NCBI GenBank assembly: GCA_049515175.1
Contig: JBEKUI010000012.1
Span: 1 to 34,189 of the forward strand
DNA length: 34,189 nucleotides
Origin: JACQNR01 sp049515175
GTDB taxonomy: Bacteria > Acidobacteriota > Terriglobia > UBA7540
Reading direction: 5' to 3'
Under the pieces are notes generated by a model. It searched no databases. It saw only the letters and a list, made by a program, of their open reading frames with translations, and was not told the DNA's origin. Positions 8,964 through 16,231 of this stretch are shown here, piece by piece (position 1 is the stretch's first letter; each line of letters begins with the position of its first letter). Both the position numbers and the translations under genes were made by a program.

Positions 8964-10616
8964 ATGACCAAACGAATCCGTAATTACGTCTTTACGGCCA
9001 AATCATCGCGATGCGTCTGCTGGTTCGCGGCCCTGCTTGCCGCCACGGTGGTCCAGGCCCAGGACCTGCACATCAAGAAGAACATCTCCGTCGGAGGGAA
9101 CTTTGTCTCCACGACTGAAACTTCCATAAAAGGCGCTCGCGAGCGCAGTGTGAATCAAGGGCCCAACGGAAGCTCCATCACCGTCAGGCAATGCGACCTC
9201 AAGCGCACTCTGACTCTGAACGAGCAGGCCCAGACCTACCTGGCGTCCAACGATCCCCAGGACGAGAACGCCGCCAAGGCGGCGGCAAAGGCGACCGGTG
9301 CACCAGCAACTGAGGTCGCGGGGGGAAAGATCACCGTGACCACCACCGTCACCGACACCGGCGAGCGCAAGCCGATGTACGGCTATCAGGCGCGGCACTT
9401 GAAGGCCAAAGTCGTCCAGGAGCCTTCGCCGGAGGCCTGCACGCAGGTCCGCCAGTCGTTTGACATCGACGGCTGGTTCGCCGACATCTCCAAAGAGCAC
9501 GCTGTCTGCTCGCTGCTAGCTCCTCCGGTTGAACTGGGTACGGGCTGCCATGACACGGTGATCTCCCGCCGCGTCGGCAGCGGCAAGCTCGGTTACCCAC
9601 TGCAGGAGAACATCAGCATGCCTACTCCGGACGGCGGCACGACCACGGTGACCATCCAGGTTTCGGAATTGACGAAACAGGAACTCCCCGCCGAGTTGTT
9701 CGACGTGCCTTCGGGATACCGGCAGGTCAGCTCGCTCGCCGAACTGAACGGCGCATCCCTGGCGCCGCAGCAGGCGGCAGGCAACGTCCCAGACCAGCGG
9801 GCAGCGGCTCAGCAGATCATGAACAGCCCGAATCCGGGGGCGCGTGCCGCCGCCGGACAGCAAGCGGTGTGGCAGACGGTGAATCAGTATGGTATCCCGC
9901 ATGGCAATACGCCGATGAACGCACCGATGGGAGGGATGTCTCCGATGACGGGGATGCCTGGTATGGGTGCTCCCCGAGCGGCCGGCACAGCGGTGGCCGC
10001 GCCCCAGGCGCTCGGGCCGAAAGCGCCGGGAAAGATCCGTATTGGTGTGGCGTCGCCGGAGGCGCAACTAGGCCAGGGCAACAACGCGGGAGTGGACTAC
10101 AGCACGCCCATCCGCAACGCCGTAGTCGCGCTGATGAGCGGACCAGCGGTCGAGATCGCCGCCCTCGACTCGCGCATTGCGATGCAGCTCCAGGCCGAGG
10201 CGCAGCAGAAGCAGTGTGATTACATTCTGTACTCCAGTGTGGCGGTGCAACATAGCTCCGGGGGCGGCTTCGGCAAGTTCAGGAAGTTCGCTGCGCAAGG
10301 GGCCAGTGTGGTTCCGATGGTTGGAATGGCCAAGGGAATGGGTGGGGCTATGGCCGCGCAGGCAGCCGGCGCGGCGGCCTCGACAGCCGCCATGTCGGCG
10401 CAGCAGCAGGCCATGAGCCAACTCACCGGCTTCAACGGCCAGATCAAGTCAAAGGACGACGTCACCGTGCAGTACCAGCTCGTTCCCACTGGGGGATCTT
10501 CGCCGCGGCTGGAGAACACTCTGAAAGCGAAGGCGAAGTCGGATGGTGAAGACGTGCTGACACCGCTCCTGCTGCAAGCCGCGACCACCGTGCTGACTGA
10601 GGTCAGCAAGAAGTAG
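8964..10616 (+). CDS. Exported protein of unknown function
   Basis: 550 residues, function not recognised. The ATG at 8964 follows a strong AGGGAGGTGA. Residues 1-32 are a signal peptide (hydrophobic CWFAALLAATVVQA, cleavage before QDLHIKK). Residues 33-265 include alternating charged and beta-prone segments ending in LPAELFDVPSGYRQV, a closing motif seen in LolA-like or DUF4412-type periplasmic proteins. A low-complexity Gln/Ala/Met-rich linker follows (about 270-345, including PMGGMSPMTGMPGMG). The C-terminal part (about 350-550) begins GKIRIGVASPEAQLGQG, resembles a domain that gathers small periplasmic components (CDYILYSSVAVQ), and contains a Gly/Ala-rich stretch that might insert in a membrane. 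It has its own promoter and terminator, so it is probably monocistronic. Confidence 0.8.
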   Translation: MTKRIRNYVFTAKSSRCVCWFAALLAATVVQAQDLHIKKNISVGGNFVSTTETSIKGARERSVNQGPNGSSITVRQCDLKRTLTLNEQAQTYLASNDPQDENAAKAAAKATGAPATEVAGGKITVTTTVTDTGERKPMYGYQARHLKAKVVQEPSPEACTQVRQSFDIDGWFADISKEHAVCSLLAPPVELGTGCHDTVISRRVGSGKLGYPLQENISMPTPDGGTTTVTIQVSELTKQELPAELFDVPSGYRQVSSLAELNGASLAPQQAAGNVPDQRAAAQQIMNSPNPGARAAAGQQAVWQTVNQYGIPHGNTPMNAPMGGMSPMTGMPGMGAPRAAGTAVAAPQALGPKAPGKIRIGVASPEAQLGQGNNAGVDYSTPIRNAVVALMSGPAVEIAALDSRIAMQLQAEAQQKQCDYILYSSVAVQHSSGGGFGKFRKFAAQGASVVPMVGMAKGMGGAMAAQAAGAAASTAAMSAQQQAMSQLTGFNGQIKSKDDVTVQYQLVPTGGSSPRLENTLKAKAKSDGEDVLTPLLLQAATTVLTEVSKK

Positions 10617-10630
10617 CAGAAACGCAGAGA

Positions 10631-10675
10631 GGGGTGGGAGGGTCTAGACAGGTCATGCCCTCCCCCCCAATTTTT
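10631..10675 (+). terminator. Rho-independent terminator
   Basis: GGGGTGGGAGGG (10631-10642) pairs with CCCTCCCCCCC (10658-10668) with one mismatch, followed by AATTTTT. It lies 15 nt after the stop of the 550-residue protein. Confidence 0.75.
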
Positions 10676-10806
10676 CCCGCGTAGCTAGTGGAGCCGGGCG
10701 CCAAGCGGTCGGACGACCGGCAATCTGACTCCCAGCGATGCTTCGCACCTCAACACACCAAATCCCACCCGGGGCTGGCGCGCGCAGGAAGCCTGAGGAG
10801 ATCGGG

Positions 10807-11454
10807 TCAGACCTCCCCGCGACGCTCGAGATGCTTGTAATAGACCAGTGAATGGATGGCGGGCGCGAGCACTCCGGCCATAAGCGTGGCGAAGAGTACC
10901 CAGAAAGGCGCTCCGGCGAAACTAACCACCAGAGAGGTTAGCGCGCCCAGCACCATGGTCTTGGCAGCGAAGCGGTGCGTGGCGTACCAAACTCGCTCGT
11001 TCGCCAAAGCCCACGGAGTCCGTATCCCGATCCAGAAATTGCGCCGCACTTTCCCCATGACGTTTCCGAGGAGCGCAACGAGCAGGCAGGCTCCGCCCCA
11101 CATGGCTTTGGTAATGTCGACGTGGCCTCCCTGCGCGGCCCAAAGCACCAAGGCATGAAAGTAGGCAACGACCGCCAGGGTGACCACCACAATGTACAGG
11201 TAAGTCGAGCGGAACGTATCCACAGTGAATTGCCGGGGCGAGAGCCAGGGAAGCGCCGCGAACATGCCCAGCAGGGCGGCCAGGATGCCAGGACCGAAAA
11301 CGAACAGCGTCCATTTCGCGCTGTACCCATCGATTTGCCCCTAGAGGTCCCAGTGTGTGGGGACGCGGCCGGGCAGCGATGGATAAAGCACTGCCGTCGC
11401 CGCTAATGAAGCCGAGAGAATCAAAAGGCCTACAATGAAACATTTCTTGCTCAT
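10807..11454 (-). pseudogene. sdpI: SdpI-family membrane protein, interrupted by in-frame TAG
   Basis: Read from the ATG at 11454, the frame encodes MSKKCFIVGLLILSASLAA, then LPGRVPTHWDL, a TAG at codon 38 (11343-11341), then GQIDGYSAKWTLFVFGPG and on to residue 215. The two parts together match the SdpI family: an N-terminal DUF1648 segment with an HW..xG..DGY motif and a C-terminal part with 'KVRRNFWIGIRTPWALANE...THRFAAK'. Several membrane segments are evident. SdpI of Bacillus subtilis gives immunity to the SdpC toxin and sequesters the repressor SdpR. The ATG overlaps the ArsR stop as ATGA, with GGAGGAAG just upstream. A restart at the ATG at 11265 would give 152 residues without the DUF1648 part. 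Only the single stop is wrong; the downstream frame is intact. This could be a recent mutation, a sequencing or assembly error, or readthrough. Confidence 0.85.
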
Positions 11455-11741
11455 ATCTTCCTCCTCCCATTGCGAGGCGCGCGCTCGATGAGATCCAGCG
11501 CCCAGGTCAATACGTCCTGGAGGACGGTGGTGTCGAGGGAGTACCAGATCTGTTGCCCCTCGCGCCGGCTGCGAATGAGGTCGGCTTCCTTCAGGACGGC
11601 GAAGTGGTGCGACATCGAAGGCTTGGTCATATCAAAGCGTTCGGCCAATTCTCCAGCCGTCATCTCGCCTCGCCCCAGCAGCCGCAGGATCTGTCGTCGC
11701 GTAGGATCCGCGAGCGCTCGAAAGACTTCATTCCTCGCCAT
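11451..11741 (-). CDS. sdpR: ArsR-family autorepressor (SdpR-like)
   Basis: 96-residue winged-helix DNA-binding protein. The sequence FRALADPTRRQILRLLGRGE, then MTAGELAERFDMTKPSMSHH and LDTTVLQDVLTWALDLIE, closely follows the SdpR pattern, including the C-terminal helix. There is no cysteine metal site, so it is not a classical metal sensor. It is first in an operon with the SdpI-type gene, overlapping by ATGA. A strong promoter (11778-11806) is overlapped by a perfect inverted repeat (11760-11781), indicating autorepression. In Bacillus, SdpI binds SdpR at the membrane when toxin is present and relieves repression; whether that occurs here is unknown, since no toxin gene is present in the window. 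Confidence 0.9.
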   Translation of the reverse strand: MARNEVFRALADPTRRQILRLLGRGEMTAGELAERFDMTKPSMSHHFAVLKEADLIRSRREGQQIWYSLDTTVLQDVLTWALDLIERAPRNGRRKI

Positions 11742-11759
11742 AGAACTTAGCCAATCCTC

Positions 11760-11781
11760 TAATTAGACATTCTTCTAATTA
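11760..11781. promoter_or_regulatory. Operator palindrome for the SdpR-like repressor
   Basis: TAATTAGA, spacer CATTCT, TCTAATTA: a perfect 8-bp inverted repeat. Read on the minus strand it begins within the -10 element (GATAAT) and covers the expected transcription start. Such 22-bp palindromes are typical ArsR-family operators. It lies 18 nt upstream of the repressor ATG. Confidence 0.75.
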
Positions 11782-11806
11782 TCTCTGACATGAATCGCCT
11801 TGTCAA
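11778..11806 (-). promoter_or_regulatory. Sigma70 promoter of the sdpR-sdpI operon
   Basis: On the minus strand TTGACA (11806-11801), a 17-nt spacer, then GATAAT (11783-11778). The -35 is perfect, the -10 matches 5 of 6 and the spacing is optimal, making it the best promoter in the window. The last four bases of the -10 lie inside the operator palindrome. Confidence 0.8.
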
Positions 11807-11850
11807 GGGGAGTCGCCTCTTGGGCTTGTCGGTGGGCCTGAAGGTCGGCG

Positions 11851-13884
11851 CTACGAGGATTTCTTCTTCAGCGGCACTTGGATGAGGCAGTAGGCAAGGA
11901 TAGCGAAGGCGGCGAGCGAGATCCATCCGCCCCAGTTGGCGAGAAACGGCAGTTCGTCGAGGCCGGTGAAGGATTTGGTGAGTGACTGAATTCCGGCGAG
12001 GAAAAGGGCAGCGAGCAGGATGCCGGTGATGGCTTCCCCAGCGATGAAGCCGGAGGCGAGCAGTGTCCCGCGCTCTTCAAATTTGATCTTCTCTTCCGGC
12101 GAGAGGCTCTGGCGGGCGGCCCAGCGGTCGGCGGCCCACTTCATCAGGCCTCCGACGAAGATCGCGCCCGTGGTCTCGAGCGGCAAGTACATCCCGGTGG
12201 CAAAGAGCATGGGCGCGGGCGCCTGAATCATGATGAGAGCAATCCCCAGCACGCAACCCATCAGGACCAGACCCCACGACATCTGCCCGCCCACGATACC
12301 TTGCGCGAGCGACGCCATCAGGCCCGCCTGCGGCGCGGGCAGAAGGCGCCCGCCGATTCCGCCGGTGGCGAGGTTCGCTTCGTGTAGCGCGATGATGGGG
12401 AAGAACAGGAAGAACGAAAGAACTGTGACGCTCAGTATTTCGACCACTTCCATCTTCCAGGGCGTTCCCCCGAGCAGATGTCCTGCTTTCAAATCCTGAA
12501 TCAGGCTGCCGGAGACGCTGCACGCGACGCCCACCACCGACGCCACACCCAGCACCGCCGCCACTCCACCCAGGCCTTTTTCGCCGATGCCCACCATCAC
12601 CAACGCCGATACGACCAGCGCTGACAGGATCAGGCCGGAAACGGGCTGGTTCGACGTGCCCATCAGGCCCACCAAGTATCCGCCCACTGCGCCGAGCAGG
12701 AATCCGCTCAACGCCATGACCACCGCGGCCAGAATCGCCGCTCCCCAGCTCTGAGCGAAATGGTAATAGATGATCGTAATGGGCACGAGCAGCCCCGCAA
12801 TCGAGAAGATGATCCACTTGATGGGGATGTCGGTATCAAGTCGCGTGCGCGCCGGCCCGCCGTGCGCGGCCGCCGCCGTGGATTCGAACGCGCCCTTGAG
12901 CGAGCGCAGGATCGGTCCGCGCATTCCGTAGATCGTGTAAACCGCAGAGACCAGCATCGCGCCCACGGCCATCGGCCTCACCACGTTGTACCAGACCGTG
13001 TAGCTGAGCAGGTCCCAGGGCGCCGTGCCGCCCGTCGTCGCGCCCAGGCGGTGCGGCAGATCGGGATCGATGAAGAGGATGAGCGGAATCAGAATCAGCC
13101 ACGCCAGCAGCCCGCCGGCAAAATTGATCGAGGCCAGCGCCGGTCCGATGATGTATCCGATGCCAATCAGCGCCGGAGACGCTGAAGGCGTCGAGTAAGC
13201 AACTCCACCCGTATAGGCCACGTTGCCAATCGGTTCTTTCTGGTAGCCGAAGTAGCCGATCACGGATTTCGGAAAGTGGATGAACCCGGTGACCGTGTCC
13301 TGGAAGACCTGGAAGCCTTTGCCATCCTTTAGCACCTGGAGTAGCGCTCCCAGACCGAGCGCGCCGAAAACGTATTTGGGCGCGTCGGTGGCGCCCGCCT
13401 GGCCCGCCTTGACGACTTCCGCGCTCGCAGTGCTCTCCGGGAATGGCAAGTCGGATTCAACACACAGCGGACGGCGCAGAATGATGATGAAGAAGATCCC
13501 CAGCAACCCGCCGGCGAGGAGAATTACCGTCGCCACCCAGTAATGACCGCGCAGGCCCGTCCAAAGTCTCACGCCGCCCACGTTCACCATCATGAAGGCA
13601 GGAATGGTGAAGATGGCGCCGGCCACCAGCGCTTCGCCCACCGAGGCCGCGGTGCGCGTCAAGTTTTGTTCCAACACGCCGCCGCGAAAAAAGGGCAAGC
13701 GGAAGAGGGCAATGGCAATCACCGCAGCAGGAATCGTCGCCGCCACGGTCTGCCCCGCCTTCATGCCCAGATAGGCGTTGGCCGCGCCGAAAATCGCGGC
13801 CATCACCAGGCCAGCCAAAACGGCCTTGAGCGTGAACTCAGGCTCCTTCGAATCATGTGGGACGAACGGTTTGAACTCGGCCAC
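11851..13884 (-). CDS. OPT-family oligopeptide transporter
   Basis: Inner-membrane secondary transporter, 677 residues, the usual size for bacterial OPT proteins. Hallmarks near the N-terminus are FGAANAYLGMKAGQTVAATI and LEQNLTRTAAS followed by a FTIPAFMM-type helix. I count roughly 14-16 hydrophobic segments; the C-terminus ends in KKKSS. Substrates in the family are di- to pentapeptides or metal chelates, so the cargo here is open. I chose GTG at 13884 because GGAGGAGG lies directly upstream and the family-typical N-terminus (VAEFKPFVPHDSKEPEFTL) begins there; the frame runs open to 14094 through non-conserved sequence and a repeat element. Transcribed separately from the sdpRI operon, whose promoter lies beyond its 3' end. 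Confidence 0.92.
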   Translation of the reverse strand: MAEFKPFVPHDSKEPEFTLKAVLAGLVMAAIFGAANAYLGMKAGQTVAATIPAAVIAIALFRLPFFRGGVLEQNLTRTAASVGEALVAGAIFTIPAFMMVNVGGVRLWTGLRGHYWVATVILLAGGLLGIFFIIILRRPLCVESDLPFPESTASAEVVKAGQAGATDAPKYVFGALGLGALLQVLKDGKGFQVFQDTVTGFIHFPKSVIGYFGYQKEPIGNVAYTGGVAYSTPSASPALIGIGYIIGPALASINFAGGLLAWLILIPLILFIDPDLPHRLGATTGGTAPWDLLSYTVWYNVVRPMAVGAMLVSAVYTIYGMRGPILRSLKGAFESTAAAAHGGPARTRLDTDIPIKWIIFSIAGLLVPITIIYYHFAQSWGAAILAAVVMALSGFLLGAVGGYLVGLMGTSNQPVSGLILSALVVSALVMVGIGEKGLGGVAAVLGVASVVGVACSVSGSLIQDLKAGHLLGGTPWKMEVVEILSVTVLSFFLFFPIIALHEANLATGGIGGRLLPAPQAGLMASLAQGIVGGQMSWGLVLMGCVLGIALIMIQAPAPMLFATGMYLPLETTGAIFVGGLMKWAADRWAARQSLSPEEKIKFEERGTLLASGFIAGEAITGILLAALFLAGIQSLTKSFTGLDELPFLANWGGWISLAAFAILAYCLIQVPLKKKSS

Positions 13885-13938
13885 AGTCCTCCTCCGGAGG
13901 CGGTCAACCCCCGCCCTCCCGTGAATCAGGGGCGTGAC

Positions 13939-13944
13939 AGAATA
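13939..13944 (-). promoter_or_regulatory. Possible extended -10 promoter of the OPT gene
   Basis: On the minus strand TGGTATTCT gives TATTCT preceded by TGn. There is no convincing -35. It lies 55 nt upstream of the GTG start. Confidence 0.3.
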
Positions 13945-14021
13945 CCAGAAAATGTGCGGCGAAATTGAGTGTGCCGGTGCGGAATGTTCGAACGTCAGTC
14001 TTCCGGGCAGCGCCAGCGTCG

Positions 14022-14165
14022 GCGGGTGGCGCAGACATCGTTTCGTGATGTCTGCGATTCGAGCAGACCGTTCGCCGATCCCGTGCGGTTGCACCGCGCT
14101 AACATCTCAAGAAATTTACGCTTCGCGGATCGCAGACATTGAACCGCAATGTCTGCGCCACCCGC
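14022..14165 (+). repeat. 144-bp palindromic element, copy 1
   Basis: The ends are perfect 17-bp inverted repeats: GCGGGTGGCGCAGACAT (14022-14038) and its complement (14149-14165). Each end also folds on itself: CAGACATC, 7-nt loop, GATGTCTG on the left and CAGACATT, 7-nt loop, AATGTCTG on the right. The layout is hairpin, about 70-bp linker, hairpin. It lies between the OPT start and the stop of the 131-residue gene. About 94% identical to copy 2 in the same orientation. No ORF inside. The architecture resembles MITE or BIME/REP-type non-coding elements. Confidence 0.9.
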
Positions 14166-14206
14166 GACCCTGTGAGCAGGAATAGCTGGGAGTCCCCAAG
14201 GCGAGT

Positions 14207-14602
14207 TTAGTTCGGGTAGTCGCCATGACCTGCGACTCTTTCGAGGATTAGCAAGATCAGAGCGACCTCCGCGAGGCTGGTTGGCACAAACCACAGCAGC
14301 GGCCACTCCGGAATCTTCGTAAGAAGGATAGCGAAGATAACCCCGTGGGCAACCAGCAGAGCCCCGACCTCTAGCCAGAATGACAGGCGCCGCCAGTAAC
14401 GCCGAAAAGGCTTGACGGCAAGCCAGAAAACGAGCGCCGTCGTCGGGAAAAAACTCACCCACCGCAGAGGCAGCCGCCCGCTTCCGCCTGTGCGCGCAGA
14501 ATATACGCCGTAGAACACGGCAAACCCCACGACGGCGAGCCCCACTGCAACGTAGAGCATCAAATCCCGAATGCTTGTCTCCTTCAAATCGATTCCCTTC
14601 AC
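14207..14602 (-). CDS. Small four-helix membrane protein, unknown function
   Basis: 131 residues with four predicted membrane segments (about 13-32, 48-65, 77-97 and 102-122) separated by short basic loops. No family is recognised. The start is GTG at 14602, with AAGGAG 7-12 nt upstream. The gene is bracketed by two near-identical 144-bp palindromic elements: copy 2 ends next to the ribosome binding site, and copy 1 begins 42 nt after the stop. The 5' leader of its mRNA would therefore contain the whole folded element if transcription starts further upstream. Confidence 0.75.
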   Translation of the reverse strand: MKGIDLKETSIRDLMLYVAVGLAVVGFAVFYGVYSARTGGSGRLPLRWVSFFPTTALVFWLAVKPFRRYWRRLSFWLEVGALLVAHGVIFAILLTKIPEWPLLWFVPTSLAEVALILLILERVAGHGDYPN

Positions 14603-14616
14603 TCACACTCTCCTTC

Positions 14617-14760
14617 GCGGGTGGCGCAGACATCGTTTTGTGATGTCTGCGATTCGAGCAGACCGTTCGCCGACCCCGTGCGGTTGCACTGCGCCAACAT
14701 CTCAAGAAATTCACGCTTCGCGGATCGTAGACATTAAACCGCAATGTCTGCGCCACCCAG
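14617..14760 (+). repeat. 144-bp palindromic element, copy 2
   Basis: Same length and orientation as copy 1. The terminal inverted repeat is perfect over 15 bp (GGGTGGCGCAGACAT at 14619, complement ending at 14758). It differs from copy 1 at about nine positions, almost all transitions, several inside the linker. Both internal hairpins are kept. The left end abuts the ribosome binding site of the 131-residue membrane protein gene. Confidence 0.9.
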
Positions 14761-14862
14761 CGGGCCTCGGTAGCCGGGTGGTAATTATATCTCCTTATGG
14801 AACGAGTGGTCGTGGCACCGTCGCCGGCCTGCCGCTCGGCCGGGAGGCGAGCGGAAATCTCC

Positions 14863-14891
14863 TTGACTTTGTTAGGCAAGTGTGCTAGTCT
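14863..14891 (+). promoter_or_regulatory. Promoter-like sequence facing the gene-free region
   Basis: TTGACT (14863-14868), exactly 17 nt, TAGTCT (14886-14891) preceded by TGC, giving an extended -10. It would start a rightward transcript near 14898, where no protein gene begins, so a non-coding RNA or a remnant is possible. Confidence 0.45.
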
Positions 14892-15088
14892 AGTGTGGTG
14901 AGGGATGGCGGGGCGGGGAGTGGGCGGAGGGTGTGTGACGGGACCCAGGGATCGCAATTCAGCCTGCGAAGCCAGTTGGCCATGGAAGCGTGGAACAAAG
15001 ACACGGGCACTCGCTGCCTCAGGGCGAGCCAGCACCTGTCGGACAGCCTCGCGCAGGCCTCCAGCGCCCCTTATATATATAGGAAAAC

Positions 15089-15203
15089 AAAGCTGCGATA
15101 TCATTTGGAATGAGCGAATTACAATTTTCGGGACAGAACGAAGCTGCGATGTTATTGAAAACAAAGGCACCATGCAAAAGTTACTCAAAGCTGCGATGTC
15201 ATG
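15089..15203. repeat. Three iterated 17-bp motifs in an AT-rich block
   Basis: AAAGCTGCGATATCATT (15089-15105), GAAGCTGCGATGTTATT (15140-15156) and AAAGCTGCGATGTCATG (15187-15203) share the core AAGCTGCGATRTYAT at spacings of 51 and 47 bp. The surrounding 200 bp is far richer in A+T than the flanks. In the rightward open frame the copies fall in different reading frames, so the repetition is at DNA level. The pattern fits multiple protein-binding sites, such as those inside the ends of IS21- or Tn7-like elements, but no transposase gene is present. Confidence 0.6.
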
Positions 15204-15304
15204 GTTTTTCAATGATTTAGCAAAACGCCGCCGCGCCAACGCTAAATTTGTGGCACTAAAACAGCCCCTTCTGGTCTGAGGTGTGAGCCAGGATGAGCGG
15301 GCGG

Positions 15305-16150
15305 TTATCTCTGGTAGGACACTCCGTAGAAGCGGCCCACGGTGCTATCGGCCGACCAGACGATCTTGCCGGGAGTTTCGACAGGTGTCTGGTTATCGGC
15401 AAACGGCAGGGTGATGTAAACGACGTCGCCGATGCCGTAAGAAAGCGAGCTCACAAAGCACATGCCGGCTTTGGAGACGTCGCGCGTCTGCGCGATATCC
15501 GCCTGCCCCCAGGCGTTGCGCACCCGGATGCGCATGGCGAGCGCGATCCGGCGCGCCTTGCGTTTCTCATCATGCTTGCCGACGCCCCGCACACTCTTGA
15601 TGATCGCGGCGGCGGTTAGGGGCTGTTCGCTGGGCTTCCAGCGCGTGTGCTCGCCGCAGCGGTCGCAGTGGCGGGAGATCAGCCCGGTGGCAAGCAGCAC
15701 TTCATACTCGATGGAAGAGAGGGCGCTCTGGGCGGCGGTCTTACAGGCAGCACACTCGATGAGCACCTTGGGCTGGATGCCCTCGGCGGGCTTGCTGAAA
15801 GCCACGCCCCAAATCTTGCCGTCGGGATTGAGCGCCTCCACGCCCCACTCGCGCCGTTCCCCGAACACCTGGTCGAAGCCGCCCACAACGCGGAACTCTT
15901 CCTCGATGCGGTTCTCAAGGTTCATGATCAGAATGATGTCTTCGACGAGCAGTGAATGGGTGAGACTGATGCGCGAGCCCTGCTGGTTGAAGCTGACCGT
16001 CACGGTCTCCTCGGAGAACGACACACCGTTCATGTCGTTGCCGATGACCCGAATGCGCACCGGCGCGAGGATTCGGTCGCTACGGCGCCGGCCCATTTCC
16101 GTGCCCAGCTTGGCGTGGGCGTTTGCCGCGGGTTGTTGAACCGGTTCCAT
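15305..16150 (-). CDS. Double PilZ-domain protein with central Cys cluster
   Basis: 281 residues. The C-terminal half is a PilZ domain with the full c-di-GMP signature: R197..R201 (RKARR) and DVSKAG (224-229). The N-terminal half looks like a second, degenerate PilZ domain (RRSDR at 22-26, then a beta-rich stretch with LVEDIILIMN), without a clear DxSxxG motif. Between them are four cysteines, C133-x2-C136 and C162-x2-C165 with H161 and H168, spaced like a zinc ribbon. A soluble c-di-GMP-responsive effector is likely. Start ATG at 16150; ATG at 16096 is an alternative. It lies 81 nt behind the STAS gene, probably in the same transcript, and the HD-GYP enzyme at 5262 could set its ligand level. 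Confidence 0.88.
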   Translation of the reverse strand: MEPVQQPAANAHAKLGTEMGRRRSDRILAPVRIRVIGNDMNGVSFSEETVTVSFNQQGSRISLTHSLLVEDIILIMNLENRIEEEFRVVGGFDQVFGERREWGVEALNPDGKIWGVAFSKPAEGIQPKVLIECAACKTAAQSALSSIEYEVLLATGLISRHCDRCGEHTRWKPSEQPLTAAAIIKSVRGVGKHDEKRKARRIALAMRIRVRNAWGQADIAQTRDVSKAGMCFVSSLSYGIGDVVYITLPFADNQTPVETPGKIVWSADSTVGRFYGVSYQR

Positions 16151-16231
16151 ATTTTGTGGCGCTTCTCTGCTGCCGACGATCTGCCGTCCTCGATCCTGGG
16201 CATGGCCTCAGCTCGAGAGCGGCAAGCACAC

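Larger units (their letters stand above)
14603..15304. other. Long gene-free region
   Basis: 702 nt without a convincing gene. It contains repeat copy 2 (14617-14760), a good promoter-like sequence facing right (14863-14891), a G-rich stretch (14900-14945) and an AT-rich block with three iterated motifs (15089-15203). Open frames on the plus strand (14905-15279, 124 codons) and minus strand cross the whole block, but their first halves look like translated G-rich non-coding DNA. Confidence 0.6.

Noticed and set aside
15089..15203. CRISPR-like array
   Set aside because: Only three imperfect 17-bp repeats with unequal spacing and no cas gene in the window.
13885..15239. Long open frames on the minus strand through 13995-15239 and upstream extensions of the OPT gene
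   Set aside because: They run through both palindromic repeats and G-rich DNA, have no ribosome binding site and no protein-like composition; the 131-residue gene is in a different frame with a good start.
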